DNA of 64,000 nucleotides from Chitinophaga pinensis (GTDB lineage Bacteria; Bacteroidota; Bacteroidia; Chitinophagales; Chitinophagaceae), in contig NZ_VOHS01000010.1 in assembly GCF_007896845.1 (NCBI RefSeq), forward strand, positions 1 through 64,000, in the 5' to 3' direction. Shown here piece by piece: positions 48,781 through 58,151 of the stretch; within the stretch, counting starts at the first letter, position 1, and every line of letters begins with the position of its first letter. A program made the translations under genes and the position numbers. The notes beneath the pieces were generated by a model, which made no database searches, was not told where the DNA came from, and saw only the letters and a program-made list of their open reading frames with translations.

Positions 48781-51670
48781 TTATTTGTATTCCACACGTA
48801 CCATCATAATACCTTTCGGAGGTATTGTAACGATGTTCTCTAATAGTTGCTTGTATTCTTCCAGCATATTGGTGCTTGTGATCCGTAGTTTTGTTGCGGG
48901 ATCCTTTGCCTTAAAGAAAACACCTGTCCCGGACGCCGCTGTATTCACCAGCCATACGATTACCCCTTTTCCATCCGCTGCAGGTTTCAGACTCTCTACA
49001 TAGATCGTTTTGGAATTGATGGTAAATGGCAGGGATTCTGTTGCCGGACCACTGGCAGGAGCTGCAATCAGCGGACGATGATTAGCCAGTCCCTGTTGAT
49101 TCGCAGCATAGACATCATAGCTATGATGTACGGTCAGATAATAACGGAATGTGGTCGGTCCTTCCTGTGCATGCCGGAAATTGGTATGCCACAGATTATT
49201 CATTACCCATGAATATATGGCAGGATGCTGTTCTGTAAAGCTGATCCATTTAGGAGAATCATGTAATCCACCTGTGAGGTCTGCTGTTGTTGTGTACCTA
49301 TTTCAAACAAAGGTGCATCCGGTGTTGACCATGTCACCCCATAATCCTTATTGGATACATCGACCCAGTTTTGTACGGTATACCAATTCCGGTTGGCATA
49401 TTGTAACTGGTCAGCCTCCACATTGATACTGCCCCATGGAATGCTATATCTGACCTGTGCACCGGGTACATTGAAAGGGAATCCGAAGTGAACACCTTCT
49501 TCTCTGTGATCGCTTTTTTATCGATATTGTTGGTGATCTGTACACGATCCACGCCTGCCACCAATGTGATCTCAGAACTGAGTGTATTAGCGCCGGGTGC
49601 GGCAGATGTTACGACCACACTGACTACCAGCGGACCGTTCTCTTTTATTGTAATTTTGCAGGACCTGCATATTGTATATGCTCTAATGAATCGCCCGGCA
49701 GATAGGAATAACGGTTCAAGCCACCGGAATCCGCGAGGTTATGAGGAATACCACTACGTTCAAGTTTTTCGATATTACCCGTCTGTGCATTCAGTGTTAC
49801 TTTATACAGCTCATTTTGCAGGGTGGTATTGCTGACAACAGATTTCGTATTGGCATATGCCTTACCGGCATAGATGGTAAACCGCTGTTTGACATATGGA
49901 TCGATATGCTGCACCAGTATGGCCAGTTCGCCGGTACTGAGACGCTGGGAAGGTACTTTCTTTCCATTGGCATCTTTCACCAGATCACCGGCTGTACTTT
50001 GTGCTGCCGGTACACGTACCAATTCTGTACGTGCTTCACCAATCGTATTATACACATCAATAGCATTGGCAATAGCCGCTCCATCAGTTGCTGATTGCAG
50101 CATCGCAGCTGATTGTGCATGACCTTTCAGCGCGAATGACTGCTTATACCCCCATTGTGCAATTGCTTTTGGATCTTCCGGATTGGAGATGCTGTTATAA
50201 GCACCCCAGGTATGTTCATTAAACAGCAGAATATTATTCCATATAGAATCTATTGCTGTTGCCGGATAGTCTGCTTTTCCACGCAATGCCCATACTGCAT
50301 CGGCCTGTTGTAAGGTAGCTGACGCATTCCTGTTGTAGCCCGTTTCTCTTGCTGCGGAAGCAATACCATCTGTCCAGAACTCGGTGTAATCACCGGAAAC
50401 AACTGGTATTTTATCTGCATATGCCTTTTCGAAATCATTAAAGAACTGTTTCACAGAAGTAATGATCAGTCTTGGTGAAGCATAACGTTCATTCCATTCT
50501 TTTACTGCTTCCGGCAGTTCAGGATCAATAGGTGCATTGTCACTCATTGCCCATGTCATGATGGTCATATTGTATGGAAACTTCTTCTTATCTAATGCCG
50601 CGAGGTATTCGAAGAGATAAGGATTGAGGAAATTCTCAGAAGGATGACCTGTGTAATAAGGTACAGGATCTTCTACGGTAAAGAAGTTAGGGATTTTACT
50701 GCCTTTCAGTCTGTAACCGATAGAATAAGGTTCGCTTTGCCAGTAGAGTATTTTGCTGACCCGGGGATTTCCAGTAAAAAGGCCGGTCTCTCCATCCGGG
50801 TGACTGACCGATGCGGTCATCTGCATTGGGAGCTCCCCAGAAATAGCGGATACCTGTTATCCACGACTGACTGGCCAGTCCCCACGAAGCACCCGGTACA
50901 TCACCCTGAAACATGGTATTAATATCCAGACCATGTTCTTTGGCTGTCTTTACAGCGGTATGAAACATCTGCATCAGCTGACGGGAGTCGGTCACGCTGG
51001 TATTGATATTAGCATAGGCGCCATCAATATTGATCCAACCCTTTTTAACGGCCTCCCAGAAGGCTTCTTTCTTTGCTTCATCCGCAGCAGCCAGATAGTG
51101 GTCTACTACCCAGAAAGCTTCCGTATTCCATTTATAACGGGCATCTGGCGGATAGCTTTGTGTACGCTCCGCAGTTTTGATAGCCTCGTCAATATTGTTC
51201 ATATGCAGCTGCAGCACTTTTTCCTGTACATTGGTATAACCGATATCCACATGTGAATGCGGCAGCAGATATACCTTCCATTCCGGCGCCGGTGCTACAA
51301 CACAACGGGCAGTATATTCCCTGCCGCCTGTTTCAACTTTTACCACCAGTTGTGTTTCCCGTTTCACGGGATCACCGGGTAAAGGCAATTCAATTATCCC
51401 GATGCCTTTTTCAGTCGCTGGCAGGGGTATACTATCAGATTCCCCATTAAAATACATATGGGCTACAGCAGGCGCGTAACTGTTTCCACCGTGAAATAAG
51501 AGTCTGACCATTCTGGCTGAACGCCCCTCGTGCTTCAGGTAGGCAACAGTAGGTTGAAGTTCGATAGACGTAAAGGCAGGGTTTTGCTGTGCACGGGCTA
51601 TGCTGACTGTCATAACAGCCAGCAGCAACAGACAGTATTTGTCTGTATACCATCGTTTTAGCCTATTCAT
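48781..51670 (-). pseudogene. Exported GH38 alpha-mannosidase, frameshifted
   Basis: From ATG 51670: signal peptide ending IARAQ, then a beta domain, then GH38 core. HSHVDIGYT (residues 138-146) is the zinc-binding H-x-H-x-D site; WNTEAFWVVDHYLAAADEAK, NIDGAYANIN and MFQGDVPGASWGLASQSWIT follow. After a frame change near 50755 the barrel and helical domain continue (LYWQSEPYSIGY, NEHTWGAYNSI), then C-terminal beta domains in three more pieces (breaks near 49640, 49430 and 49200). About 960 residues if joined. Known reaction: release of alpha-linked mannose from oligosaccharides, in the periplasm. First gene of the mannoside operon, divergent from the GntR regulator. As written it would be truncated after about 310 residues. 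Confidence 0.85.
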
Positions 51671-51671
51671 A

Positions 51672-51687
51672 ATATGTATATACATAT
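51672..51687. promoter_or_regulatory. Operator candidate 1 for the GntR regulator
   Basis: ATATGTATATACATAT is a perfect 16-base palindrome directly upstream of the GH38 start. It shares half-sites ATATGT / ACATAT with the site at 51759. Confidence 0.5.
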
Positions 51688-51758
51688 ACAATTGATATTA
51701 TAGTATTAGTAGTTCGGTAAGGGAATTATTACTGTAAATAAACGACTTATATCATTCT

Positions 51759-51776
51759 TATATGTACAAACATATA
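51759..51776. promoter_or_regulatory. Operator candidate 2 for the GntR regulator
   Basis: TATATGT-ACAA-ACATATA has perfect seven-base arms and matches the half-sites of 51672-51687. It lies between the divergent GH38 and gntR genes, 79 bases before the gntR start. Confidence 0.5.
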
Positions 51777-51804
51777 AAACATTGTTCATAGAAAGCAAAT
51801 TTAT

Positions 51805-51839
51805 TTTGTCTCTTTTTTAGACATAGTCTTTTACTTTTG
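51805..51839 (+). promoter_or_regulatory. Probable gntR promoter
   Basis: TTTG at 51805-51808 and TACTTTTG at 51832-51839 fit the Bacteroidota -33 TTTG and -7 TAnnTTTG consensus; the 23-base spacing is slightly long. The ATG follows 16 bases after the -7 box. Confidence 0.4.
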
Positions 51840-51854
51840 ATATTTTCGACCCGT

Positions 51855-52586
51855 ATGATGCATCTTTCTATTGACCATAACAGCCATGTGCCGCTTCATA
51901 TTCAGGCGGAGGAATTATTGAGGAAAATGATTGAAGACCCGCAATTCCGCAACGGGAAGTTTCTGCCTAACGAAGTAGAGTTATCGAAACAACTGCAGAT
52001 CTCCCGTACCACCCTGCGTCAGGCACTGAACAAACTGGTGTATGAGGGCCTGCTGGTACGTAAGAAAGGGATCGGAACAAAGGTGTCTGAAAAAACGGTC
52101 AGTTCAAAGTCGATGAACTGGAAAAGCTTTTCTCAGGAGATGGCTGCGCGGGGTATTCCTATCCGGAATTTTGAACTGCATATCAGCTGGGTTAAACCAC
52201 AGGAAGAACTGGTGCATTTTTTCGATATCAAACCAGAGCAAAAGGTGTTGAAACTGGAGCGACTGCGGGGACGTCCGGAAGGGCCATTTGTGTTCTTTGT
52301 ATCCTACTTTCATCCGGCTATAGGATTGACGGGAGAGGAAGATTTCAAACGTCCTTTGTATGAAATATTGGAACAGGATTATAAGGTGACTGCCACTTTA
52401 TCCAAAGAAGAGATCAGCGCCAAAGCTGCGGATGGTTTTATAGCGGGGAAACTGGAAATAGATGCGGCCAGTCCTATATTATTCCGGAAACGTTTTGTGT
52501 ATGATCAGGATGAGAAACCTATCGAACTGAATATGGGATATTACAAGTCTGACAGTTTTATCTACACCGTGGAAAGCAGGAGGTAA
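51855..52586 (+). CDS. GntR-family (HutC/UTRA) transcription regulator
   Basis: 243 residues from ATG 51855 (MMHLSIDHNSHVPLHIQAEE). The frame runs back to a TTG at 51837, but the first plausible ATG is 51855. The winged helix reads LPNEVELSKQLQISRTTLRQ then ALNKLVYEGLLVRKKGIGTK. The UTRA effector domain reads VLKLERLRGRPEGPFVFFVS to SPILFRKRFVYDQDEKPIEL, ending YYKSDSFIYTV. Regulators of this group bind phosphosugars and release palindromic operators. Divergent from the mannosidase operon with two matching palindromes between them, so it very likely controls that operon and itself, perhaps sensing mannose-6-phosphate. Confidence 0.93.
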   Translation: MMHLSIDHNSHVPLHIQAEELLRKMIEDPQFRNGKFLPNEVELSKQLQISRTTLRQALNKLVYEGLLVRKKGIGTKVSEKTVSSKSMNWKSFSQEMAARGIPIRNFELHISWVKPQEELVHFFDIKPEQKVLKLERLRGRPEGPFVFFVSYFHPAIGLTGEEDFKRPLYEILEQDYKVTATLSKEEISAKAADGFIAGKLEIDAASPILFRKRFVYDQDEKPIELNMGYYKSDSFIYTVESRR

Positions 52587-52628
52587 AATTGGGCCTGTAT
52601 TGCTTCAGTACTTAGTTTGATAATACTA

Positions 52629-52692
52629 GTCTTACGTTAATGCTACGTTTATAACGGAAGATTAGCGTAAGATGAGTATAGTCAGACTATAG
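52629..52692. repeat. Second copy of the TATAGTC-N-GACTATA repeat
   Basis: Contains TATAGTCAGACTATA (52677-52691) and an inner pair CTTACGTTAAT / ATTAGCGTAAG with one mismatch, sharing wording and layout with 16356-16436. It lies in the gntR/RNA-ligase intergenic region, between convergent genes. Confidence 0.75.
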
Positions 52693-52714
52693 AATAAGCC
52701 TTCAATTAACATAA

Positions 52715-52743
52715 AAATGCGTCCGTTAATAGCGGACGCATTT
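52715..52743. terminator. Bidirectional terminator between gntR and RNA ligase
   Basis: Perfect stem AAATGCGTCCG / CGGACGCATTT with a seven-base loop and T-run on the plus side, A-run on the other. Confidence 0.85.
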
Positions 52744-52747
52744 GTTT

Positions 52748-53755
52748 TTATCTTTCGTTCAGGAGGAATTTGTTTGAAATAACCTTGAATGAAATTTTTC
52801 TGTCGGTAGAACGGATAACCAGTCCTTCCCTTTCTACTGTCTTTCCCTGCGGACTCAGTACTGACGCTCCATCTGCAATGGTCAGCATTTCATCCAGTGT
52901 ATCAGGTAAGGTGTAATTCAGGTCCAGAATAGGTACTGTCTGCAATCCAAGCGATGTTATCAAGGCATTGAATTCTTCCAGTCCGAAGTACCTGTAAGCA
53001 TCGATATCAAAAGCATTGAAGAAGCGCACGGTTTGTCCGCGGAGACCGTATGCATTCCCTTGCACGCCTTCACCTATCAGCTCTCCCTGTATAGCGATGT
53101 TCTTACCAAGGGCAGCGAGTTTTGCAGCGATATTCTCCTTTGCTGCCACCTTCCAGAAACTGTTATCTGCAGATTCTTCGAGATCCAGATTACGGGAACA
53201 TACACCAAACAGGCCTTCGTTCATATAGTATGTGACAGAAGAGCCATCCAGTTTTTCCGTTACATAAAAGTTATGCTGTTTGTATGATTCAAACTCTTTG
53301 CTGAGGTTCTGGATTCTTTCTTCATCTGTTTTAGGGATAAATGAAGGGAAGTTTCCTTTGGCAATACCTCCCAATGCGGCTGGCATTGGTGGTTCGTATT
53401 TCACCACACCGAGGCGTGCGGAAACATCCTCACCCAACTGGTATGTATAGCCGTCCAGCAATCTGATAGGTAATAACAGCCCCTGAGAGATCTGTCCTCT
53501 CATTCTCATTGTTTTGAGCCTGAAGCCCTCTTGCTCTCCCATTCTGCGGAAAGAGCTCTTTCTCAGGAATTCAAATTCCTCCTTCACCGGCAGGAAAGAA
53601 TCAATTTCGCAATAGACTGCGTGATCACCTATAATGAATTCGCCTTTTTTAATAACGAGTTTCCACCCTTTTACGGTAGCTACTTCGATAAGGTCCGCAC
53701 CCTCAATTGGTTGTACGTCATCAATGACAACCGGGGACACTAATTTCCTTTCCAT
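52748..53755 (-). CDS. RNA ligase, Deinococcus DRB0094 (Rnl5) type
   Basis: 335 residues from ATG 53755 (MERKLVSPVVIDDVQPIEGA); the longer frame to 53845 lacks family similarity. An N-terminal OB-fold-like domain (residues 1-120, GWKLVIKKGEFIIGDHAVYC) precedes the nucleotidyltransferase. Motif I FYVTEKLDGSSVTYYM puts the adenylated lysine at position 168, and motif IV/V candidates are IAIQGELIGEG, VEREGLVIRSTDRKISFKVI. This matches the D. radiodurans RNA ligase layout in order and length. Known: ATP-dependent ligase able to join a 3'-OH RNA end. Role in RNA repair is inferred; no RtcA/RtcB or toxin partner is nearby. Monocistronic. Confidence 0.85.
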   Translation of the reverse strand: MERKLVSPVVIDDVQPIEGADLIEVATVKGWKLVIKKGEFIIGDHAVYCEIDSFLPVKEEFEFLRKSSFRRMGEQEGFRLKTMRMRGQISQGLLLPIRLLDGYTYQLGEDVSARLGVVKYEPPMPAALGGIAKGNFPSFIPKTDEERIQNLSKEFESYKQHNFYVTEKLDGSSVTYYMNEGLFGVCSRNLDLEESADNSFWKVAAKENIAAKLAALGKNIAIQGELIGEGVQGNAYGLRGQTVRFFNAFDIDAYRYFGLEEFNALITSLGLQTVPILDLNYTLPDTLDEMLTIADGASVLSPQGKTVEREGLVIRSTDRKISFKVISNKFLLNER

Positions 53756-53956
53756 TGTTGTACTTCTGAATTTTTGAAGTCTTTTTAGGGTTACAAAATG
53801 TTGTTTGGTTTTATCTATAGCCAGGTTCATAGATAAGGGATGCAAATATACAAATTTTTATACACTTATAAGATAATTACAATTTGTTCATATTGAACGG
53901 GAGCTGATCCGGCCCGCTTATTGATGCCATTTCTGAATCACCAAAACATCATATTT

Positions 53957-54340
53957 ATGTTCAGGCATACAAAAGCATTCAGCGGATTTTCTGTCAATGA
54001 TATCGGTAAAGCAAGGAGTTTTTATGCAGATACACTGGGACTTGATGTAGAAGACCTTATGGAAGGTATGTTACAGCTGAACATTAATGGCGGCGGACAT
54101 ATCATCGTTTATGAGAAACCCAATCACTCTGCGGCCAGCTACACAGTGCTCAATTTTCCTGTTAAAGATATTGATGAGGCGGTAGACGGACTGACCGCAA
54201 GAGGCATTCGATTCCTGCAATATGATGAACCTATCAAAACGGATGAGAAAGGCATCTGCCGGCAGGGATGGCCGTTAATCGCCTGGTTTGAAGATCCTGC
54301 AGGGAATATACTGTCTGTGTTGCAACCGGAAGAAAGTTAG
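53957..54340 (+). CDS. VOC-superfamily (glyoxalase-like) protein
   Basis: 127 residues from ATG 53957 ([20 protein letters not shown]); the upstream extension is not similar. Beta-alpha-beta modules: [20 protein letters not shown], then [20 protein letters not shown], then [18 protein letters not shown] with the metal-coordinating D-P-x-G-N motif. Cytoplasmic small-molecule enzyme or resistance-type protein; substrate unknown. Lies between the RNA ligase and bioA genes, in the same direction as bioA. Confidence 0.9.
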   Translation: MFRHTKAFSGFSVNDIGKARSFYADTLGLDVEDLMEGMLQLNINGGGHIIVYEKPNHSAASYTVLNFPVKDIDEAVDGLTARGIRFLQYDEPIKTDEKGICRQGWPLIAWFEDPAGNILSVLQPEES

Positions 54341-54351
54341 TGCTGATATTC

Positions 54352-54359
54352 TATATTTG
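54352..54359 (+). promoter_or_regulatory. -7 promoter box of bioA
   Basis: TATATTTG matches TAnnTTTG exactly. It lies about 100 bases before the bioA start; no clear -33 TTTG at the usual distance. Confidence 0.35.
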
Positions 54360-54383
54360 CGGGCAAATTATACACACAAGAAA

Positions 54384-54442
54384 CAGGAATTAAGAAGCAG
54401 GAATTGATCCCAGACGCGCTCAACACTCATTCTTAATTCCTG
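54384..54442 (+). repeat. Inverted repeat in the bioA leader
   Basis: CAGGAATTAAGAA (54384-54396) and TTCTTAATTCCTG (54430-54442) are exact complements, with further imperfect pairing outside. It ends 17 bases before the bioA ATG. It may be a leader hairpin or a dispersed A/T-rich repeat; no biotin operator is recognisable. Confidence 0.5.
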
Positions 54443-54459
54443 ATTCCTAATTGAAAATA

Positions 54460-55734
54460 ATGTCAGCACCGAAATCTACACACGCCCTCTGGTATCCTTA
54501 TACACAGATGAGACAGATCAGTGAATTGCCCCGGATGATTGCGGGAGAAGGAGTGATCATGCATCTGGAAGACGGTCGTTCATTGATAGATGGCATTTCC
54601 TCATGGTGGGCAGTCATCCATGGTTATAATCATCCTGTACTGAATACGGCATTGCTTACGCAGGTCAATAAATTTGCGCATGTGATGCTGGGTGGTATGA
54701 CACATCATCCGGCGCTCGATCTGGCAGAGAAACTGGTTCGTATTACGCCTGAAGGACTTAATCATGTTTTCTTTTCTGACAGCGGATCCATTGGTGTGGA
54801 AGTAGCGCTCAAAATGAGTATTCAGTACTGGCGGAACCTCGGGTATACAGGTAAAAATAAGATTATCTCCCTGAGAAATGGTTACCATGGTGATACCTTC
54901 AAAGCGATGGAGGTCAGTGATGATTCCGACTTTACCAGAGCCTTCGCAGATGTGCTGAACAGGGGTTTTATACTCGATATTCCCGCAGGCGGATTTGATG
55001 CGGATGCCACCATGGTACAACAGGCTGCAGATCAGCTGGAGGCATTGTTAATACGATCGCATGCTGATATTGCCGCTTTTATTGTTGAACCACTCGTACA
55101 ATGTGCGGGGGGCTTTCATATTTATTCTCCCTTATATCTGAAGTTAGCCAAAGAACTATGTACAAAATACAATGTACTGCTGGTGTTTGACGAAGTAGCG
55201 ACTGGTTTTGGCCGTACAGGAAAACTGTTTGCGGCAGATCATGTGGGCATCACACCAGACCTGATGATCTTAGGAAAAGCATTGACAGCCGGTTATATGG
55301 GGCATGCGGCTACATTGGCTACGACAGCCGTCTTTGATAGCTTTCTGGGAGATAACTACGAAAAGGCACTGATGCACGGGCCTACATTTATGGCGAATCC
55401 GCTTGCCTGTGCCGTTGCCCTGCAAAGCATTGAAATCATAGCGGATGAAAATTATCTGGAAAAGATAGCCAATATCCAACGCATTATCCGGGAACAGTTT
55501 GATAGCATTCATACACCTGCGGTTATCCACAAGCGGAGCATCGGAGCCATTGGTGCACTGGAAATGAAAGATGCACAATGTCTGGCTGGCTTCAAAGAAT
55601 TCGCACAACAGCATGGCGTCTGGCTGCGTCCTATAGGCAATGTACTCTACCTGATGCCTCCCTATATCATCAGTGAAAAAGAGCTGTTGACGGTACTGCA
55701 CACCATGAAGGCATGGATTGAGCAGATAAAATAA
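54460..55734 (+). CDS. bioA: Adenosylmethionine-8-amino-7-oxononanoate aminotransferase (BioA)
   Basis: 424 residues from ATG 54460 (MSAPKSTHALWYPYTQMRQI). BioA-specific features: WYPYTQM with the substrate-binding Tyr, DGISSWWAVIHGYNHPVLNT, and the SDSGSIGVEVALKMSIQYW segment. LLVFDEVATGFGRTGKLFAA is the PLP aspartate region, and LGKALTAGYMGHAATLAT holds the Schiff-base lysine. It transfers an amino group from S-adenosylmethionine to make 7,8-diaminononanoate in biotin synthesis; cytoplasmic. No bioF/D/B is adjacent, so the pathway is dispersed. A small hairpin (ATCCCC/GGGGAT) follows the stop. Confidence 0.95.
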   Translation: MSAPKSTHALWYPYTQMRQISELPRMIAGEGVIMHLEDGRSLIDGISSWWAVIHGYNHPVLNTALLTQVNKFAHVMLGGMTHHPALDLAEKLVRITPEGLNHVFFSDSGSIGVEVALKMSIQYWRNLGYTGKNKIISLRNGYHGDTFKAMEVSDDSDFTRAFADVLNRGFILDIPAGGFDADATMVQQAADQLEALLIRSHADIAAFIVEPLVQCAGGFHIYSPLYLKLAKELCTKYNVLLVFDEVATGFGRTGKLFAADHVGITPDLMILGKALTAGYMGHAATLATTAVFDSFLGDNYEKALMHGPTFMANPLACAVALQSIEIIADENYLEKIANIQRIIREQFDSIHTPAVIHKRSIGAIGALEMKDAQCLAGFKEFAQQHGVWLRPIGNVLYLMPPYIISEKELLTVLHTMKAWIEQIK

Positions 55735-55737
55735 AGG

Positions 55738-55756
55738 CATCCCCAAACCCGGGGAT
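55738..55756 (+). terminator. Short hairpin after bioA
   Basis: ATCCCC-AAACCC-GGGGAT just past the stop, with no T-run. Weak terminator candidate; a similar hairpin (ATATCCCC/GGGGATAT) lies at 56576-56597. Confidence 0.4.
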
Positions 55757-55891
55757 ATGGCCCGCTCCATCTATATCTGGCATTATTGTTGCCGTTTTGT
55801 GAGCCATGCTGCCTACAATTGGAACTACTTTACGTTCGAAATGTAACCATACTTTTTAAACCTAAACTCACTAAAACGACAAGACAAAACC

Positions 55892-56419
55892 ATGAAAAGA
55901 TTAATCTTCTGTTGCGCTATTGCTGTTGCATTATTTTCTGCATGTAGTAAAGACAAAGACGGTTCTGACCAGGTACCGGAAAACACATTCAGCCTTAACA
56001 GCGGCAATCCTATTGAAACTCCATACGGTTTCCGTATCCAATGGAGTACAGAGGAAGGCGGCAGAATGCTGATATCAAATGCGAATGTGAATAACCTTTC
56101 TTTTTCCGGTAAAGTAACCGGTATACAGGTCGAGATAGATACATTTGTAAATGGACAGACCTATATGTACATGCCGAGAGAGTCTGCTTCATTTGACAAA
56201 AAGAAAAACTTCAGTATTGCAACGACAGGGCTGGATGCTGATTTCAGCAACGGTAATATCGTAAGTGGTACCGGAACACAATTATCTGAGCTCCGCTCTG
56301 GTAGTATAAAGATCGAAAAAGACCCTTCTGAAACCTATCGTATAACTTATGTGCTGGATTATACAGAAGCTGTTATACAGGGGAATTTCAGAGGGCTGAT
56401 GCCAGTCGTGAATAACTAA
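55892..56419 (+). CDS. Hypothetical lipoprotein
   Basis: 175 residues. Signal peptide and lipobox (ALFSACSKDKDG, Cys18). The remainder is beta-strand-rich and low in cysteine (GFRIQWSTEEGGRMLISNAN, VQVEIDTF-like strand, TGLDADFSNGNIVSGTGTQL, YRITYVLDYTEAVIQGNFRG). I do not recognise a family; such short SACSKD lipoproteins are common in Chitinophagaceae. Followed by a strong terminator and not linked to bioA beyond direction. No function proposed. Confidence 0.85.
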   Translation: MKRLIFCCAIAVALFSACSKDKDGSDQVPENTFSLNSGNPIETPYGFRIQWSTEEGGRMLISNANVNNLSFSGKVTGIQVEIDTFVNGQTYMYMPRESASFDKKKNFSIATTGLDADFSNGNIVSGTGTQLSELRSGSIKIEKDPSETYRITYVLDYTEAVIQGNFRGLMPVVNN

Positions 56420-56426
56420 AAAATAT

Positions 56427-56456
56427 AAAGGGAATTACATGATGTAATTCCCTTTT
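56427..56456 (+). terminator. Terminator after the lipoprotein gene
   Basis: AAAGGGAATTACAT / ATGTAATTCCCTTT, a perfect stem around one base, followed by a T-run. Confidence 0.9.
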
Positions 56457-56616
56457 TTTATGCAATAGGATGCAGATATTGTTCAGGCATTATACACTGA
56501 CCCGATAATTTCGATTTAGATTCAGATATCATCCGTATTGACGGGACGAAGGTCTGTAGAAAGAAGCGGGTAGCATATCCCCGAATGTGGGGATATCGGC
56601 AACAGTATATCATTAT

Positions 56617-57414
56617 TTATTTAAACATATGCACGAGAGATAAGCCCACTGCACCATCCTGATAAGTGGGTGTCACAACAGTTGCTCCATTATCTTTTGA
56701 ACCGGTAAAGATCCGTTTCATCTTCGGATAGAGGAAATAAGCCAGGTCAGTTGAGAGGATACCCACACCGGCGCCTGCCACTACATCTCCAAACCAATGT
56801 CTGTTATTATACATGCGCATATATCCTGTGGTAGCAGCCATTGCATAACCGGCAACACCGTACCAGACAGATCTGTCCTGATATTCTCTTCTCATAAATT
56901 CTGCGGCAGCAAAAGCAGTAGCTGTATGTCCGGAAGGGAAAGACATCTGATTAGACCCATCCGGTCTCCATTCACGGGTAAAATGTTTAGTCGTCATCAC
57001 AGTGGCTCCTAAGATCGCGTTGGAGATACCATAGATCATCGTACGATCAATAAAATTATTCTTTCCTTTCACACCCGCGAGATTCAATCCATACACCATT
57101 ACTGCCGGCGCGTACTGCAGATAATTATCAAAATGTAAAGGCTTGTGACGGCTCTCAAGGAAGATCTCATTGTTCATATGCGTGTTCAGCTTTTTGAGAT
57201 CACCCAGTTTTAATGAAGCTGCACCATACGCGATAAATGTAACTGGTATAGCGATTAAACGGCCATCAAGATTTTTGGAAGGCGGCTGTACATAAGCATA
57301 TACAGAGTCATTTTCAGTGATGGTTAATGTTCTTGTTGGTAATTCCTGTGCCATTGACAATTGTGGGCATAGGACAATAGCAGGCAGCAAAAAGCTGAAC
57401 ACTTTTTTAAGCAT
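56617..57414 (-). CDS. PAP2-family membrane phosphatase
   Basis: 265 residues. Signal peptide or first helix (MLKKVFSFLLPAIVLCPQLS). The three PAP2 motifs are present in order: KHFTREWRP (K-x6-R-P), SFPSGHTATAFAAAEF (P-S-G-H), and MRMYNNRHWFGDVVAGAGVG (R-x5-H-x3-D). Known: hydrolysis of lipid or diacylglycerol pyrophosphates and similar phosphomonoesters on the outer face of the inner membrane. Candidates include lipid A 1-phosphatase and undecaprenyl-PP phosphatase, which cannot be separated here. Monocistronic, convergent with the lipoprotein gene. Confidence 0.9.
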   Translation of the reverse strand: MLKKVFSFLLPAIVLCPQLSMAQELPTRTLTITENDSVYAYVQPPSKNLDGRLIAIPVTFIAYGAASLKLGDLKKLNTHMNNEIFLESRHKPLHFDNYLQYAPAVMVYGLNLAGVKGKNNFIDRTMIYGISNAILGATVMTTKHFTREWRPDGSNQMSFPSGHTATAFAAAEFMRREYQDRSVWYGVAGYAMAATTGYMRMYNNRHWFGDVVAGAGVGILSTDLAYFLYPKMKRIFTGSKDNGATVVTPTYQDGAVGLSLVHMFK

Positions 57415-57548
57415 AATCTTAACAGTTGTAGGTCCGTAAATCTTTTGTTGATGTTATCAGTTGCTGGTATAGGACATTCTCATAACATGCTGATTAGTCA
57501 TAGGTAAAGTTAAATGGCAAATCTGTAGACAATCCAAAGAAAGTGCCT

Positions 57549-58151
57549 TCAAACAGATCTGTTCTCTAATTTCTTTTCAATATATAAAATATTATTAAAT
57601 TTTCCACTATCTAATTTTTTTTGACAGTAAGTCGTAAAGAAATGATGGGCCTTCAATAACCGCAATGCCCCTTCGTACCAGTCAGGAAATTGCCTGCATA
57701 ACCTTATCTGAAACTCTTCTCTTACCAGATCATCTGTTGTTTTAAATTCGGGTGTTCCGAAATGATAAGTATCTGCATCACAAATAATTGATTCGGGAAG
57801 CGTTTCGGGGTGAGAAGGAAAGCGGGTCACCATAATGCAGCGGGAGATCTCATTTATAAGTGTATCGCTGATGTGCTGCGTTTCCATAAAGGAGCGCATC
57901 AGTTTAACACTGGCTTCTTCATGTACCGCCATTTCTGCAACCAGATGACCGGTGTCATGAAACCATGCGGCCGCTTTTATGACAAAAAGGGTCTTTTCAT
58001 CCAGCTGATAGTAAGTGGCGATTTCTGTTGCGTGTGCCACTACGCTTTGCGTATGGGACAAATTATGGTATAGGAGGAATGAAGGCGTCAGCCGTTCAAA
58101 AAGATCAACTACATATTTCTCTGTTATCTGTGCGGTTAGTATCAAATCCAT
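57549..58151 (-). CDS. HD-domain phosphohydrolase
   Basis: 200 residues, cytoplasmic. Metal-site residues of the HD superfamily: YHNLSHTQSVVAHATEIATY (first H), KAAAWFHDTGHLVAEMAVHE (H-D and later H), and a C-terminal D in IICDADTYHFGTP. A single HD domain with no GGDEF, RelA or sensor region. Substrate is unknown; these proteins often act on nucleotides. The gene is alone, convergent to nothing, and its start has a 298-base empty stretch upstream. Confidence 0.88.
   Translation of the reverse strand: MDLILTAQITEKYVVDLFERLTPSFLLYHNLSHTQSVVAHATEIATYYQLDEKTLFVIKAAAWFHDTGHLVAEMAVHEEASVKLMRSFMETQHISDTLINEISRCIMVTRFPSHPETLPESIICDADTYHFGTPEFKTTDDLVREEFQIRLCRQFPDWYEGALRLLKAHHFFTTYCQKKLDSGKFNNILYIEKKLENRSV

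Noticed and set aside
57549..58151. HD protein as part of an anti-phage cyclic-nucleotide system
   Set aside because: No cyclase, CD-NTase or effector gene is nearby.
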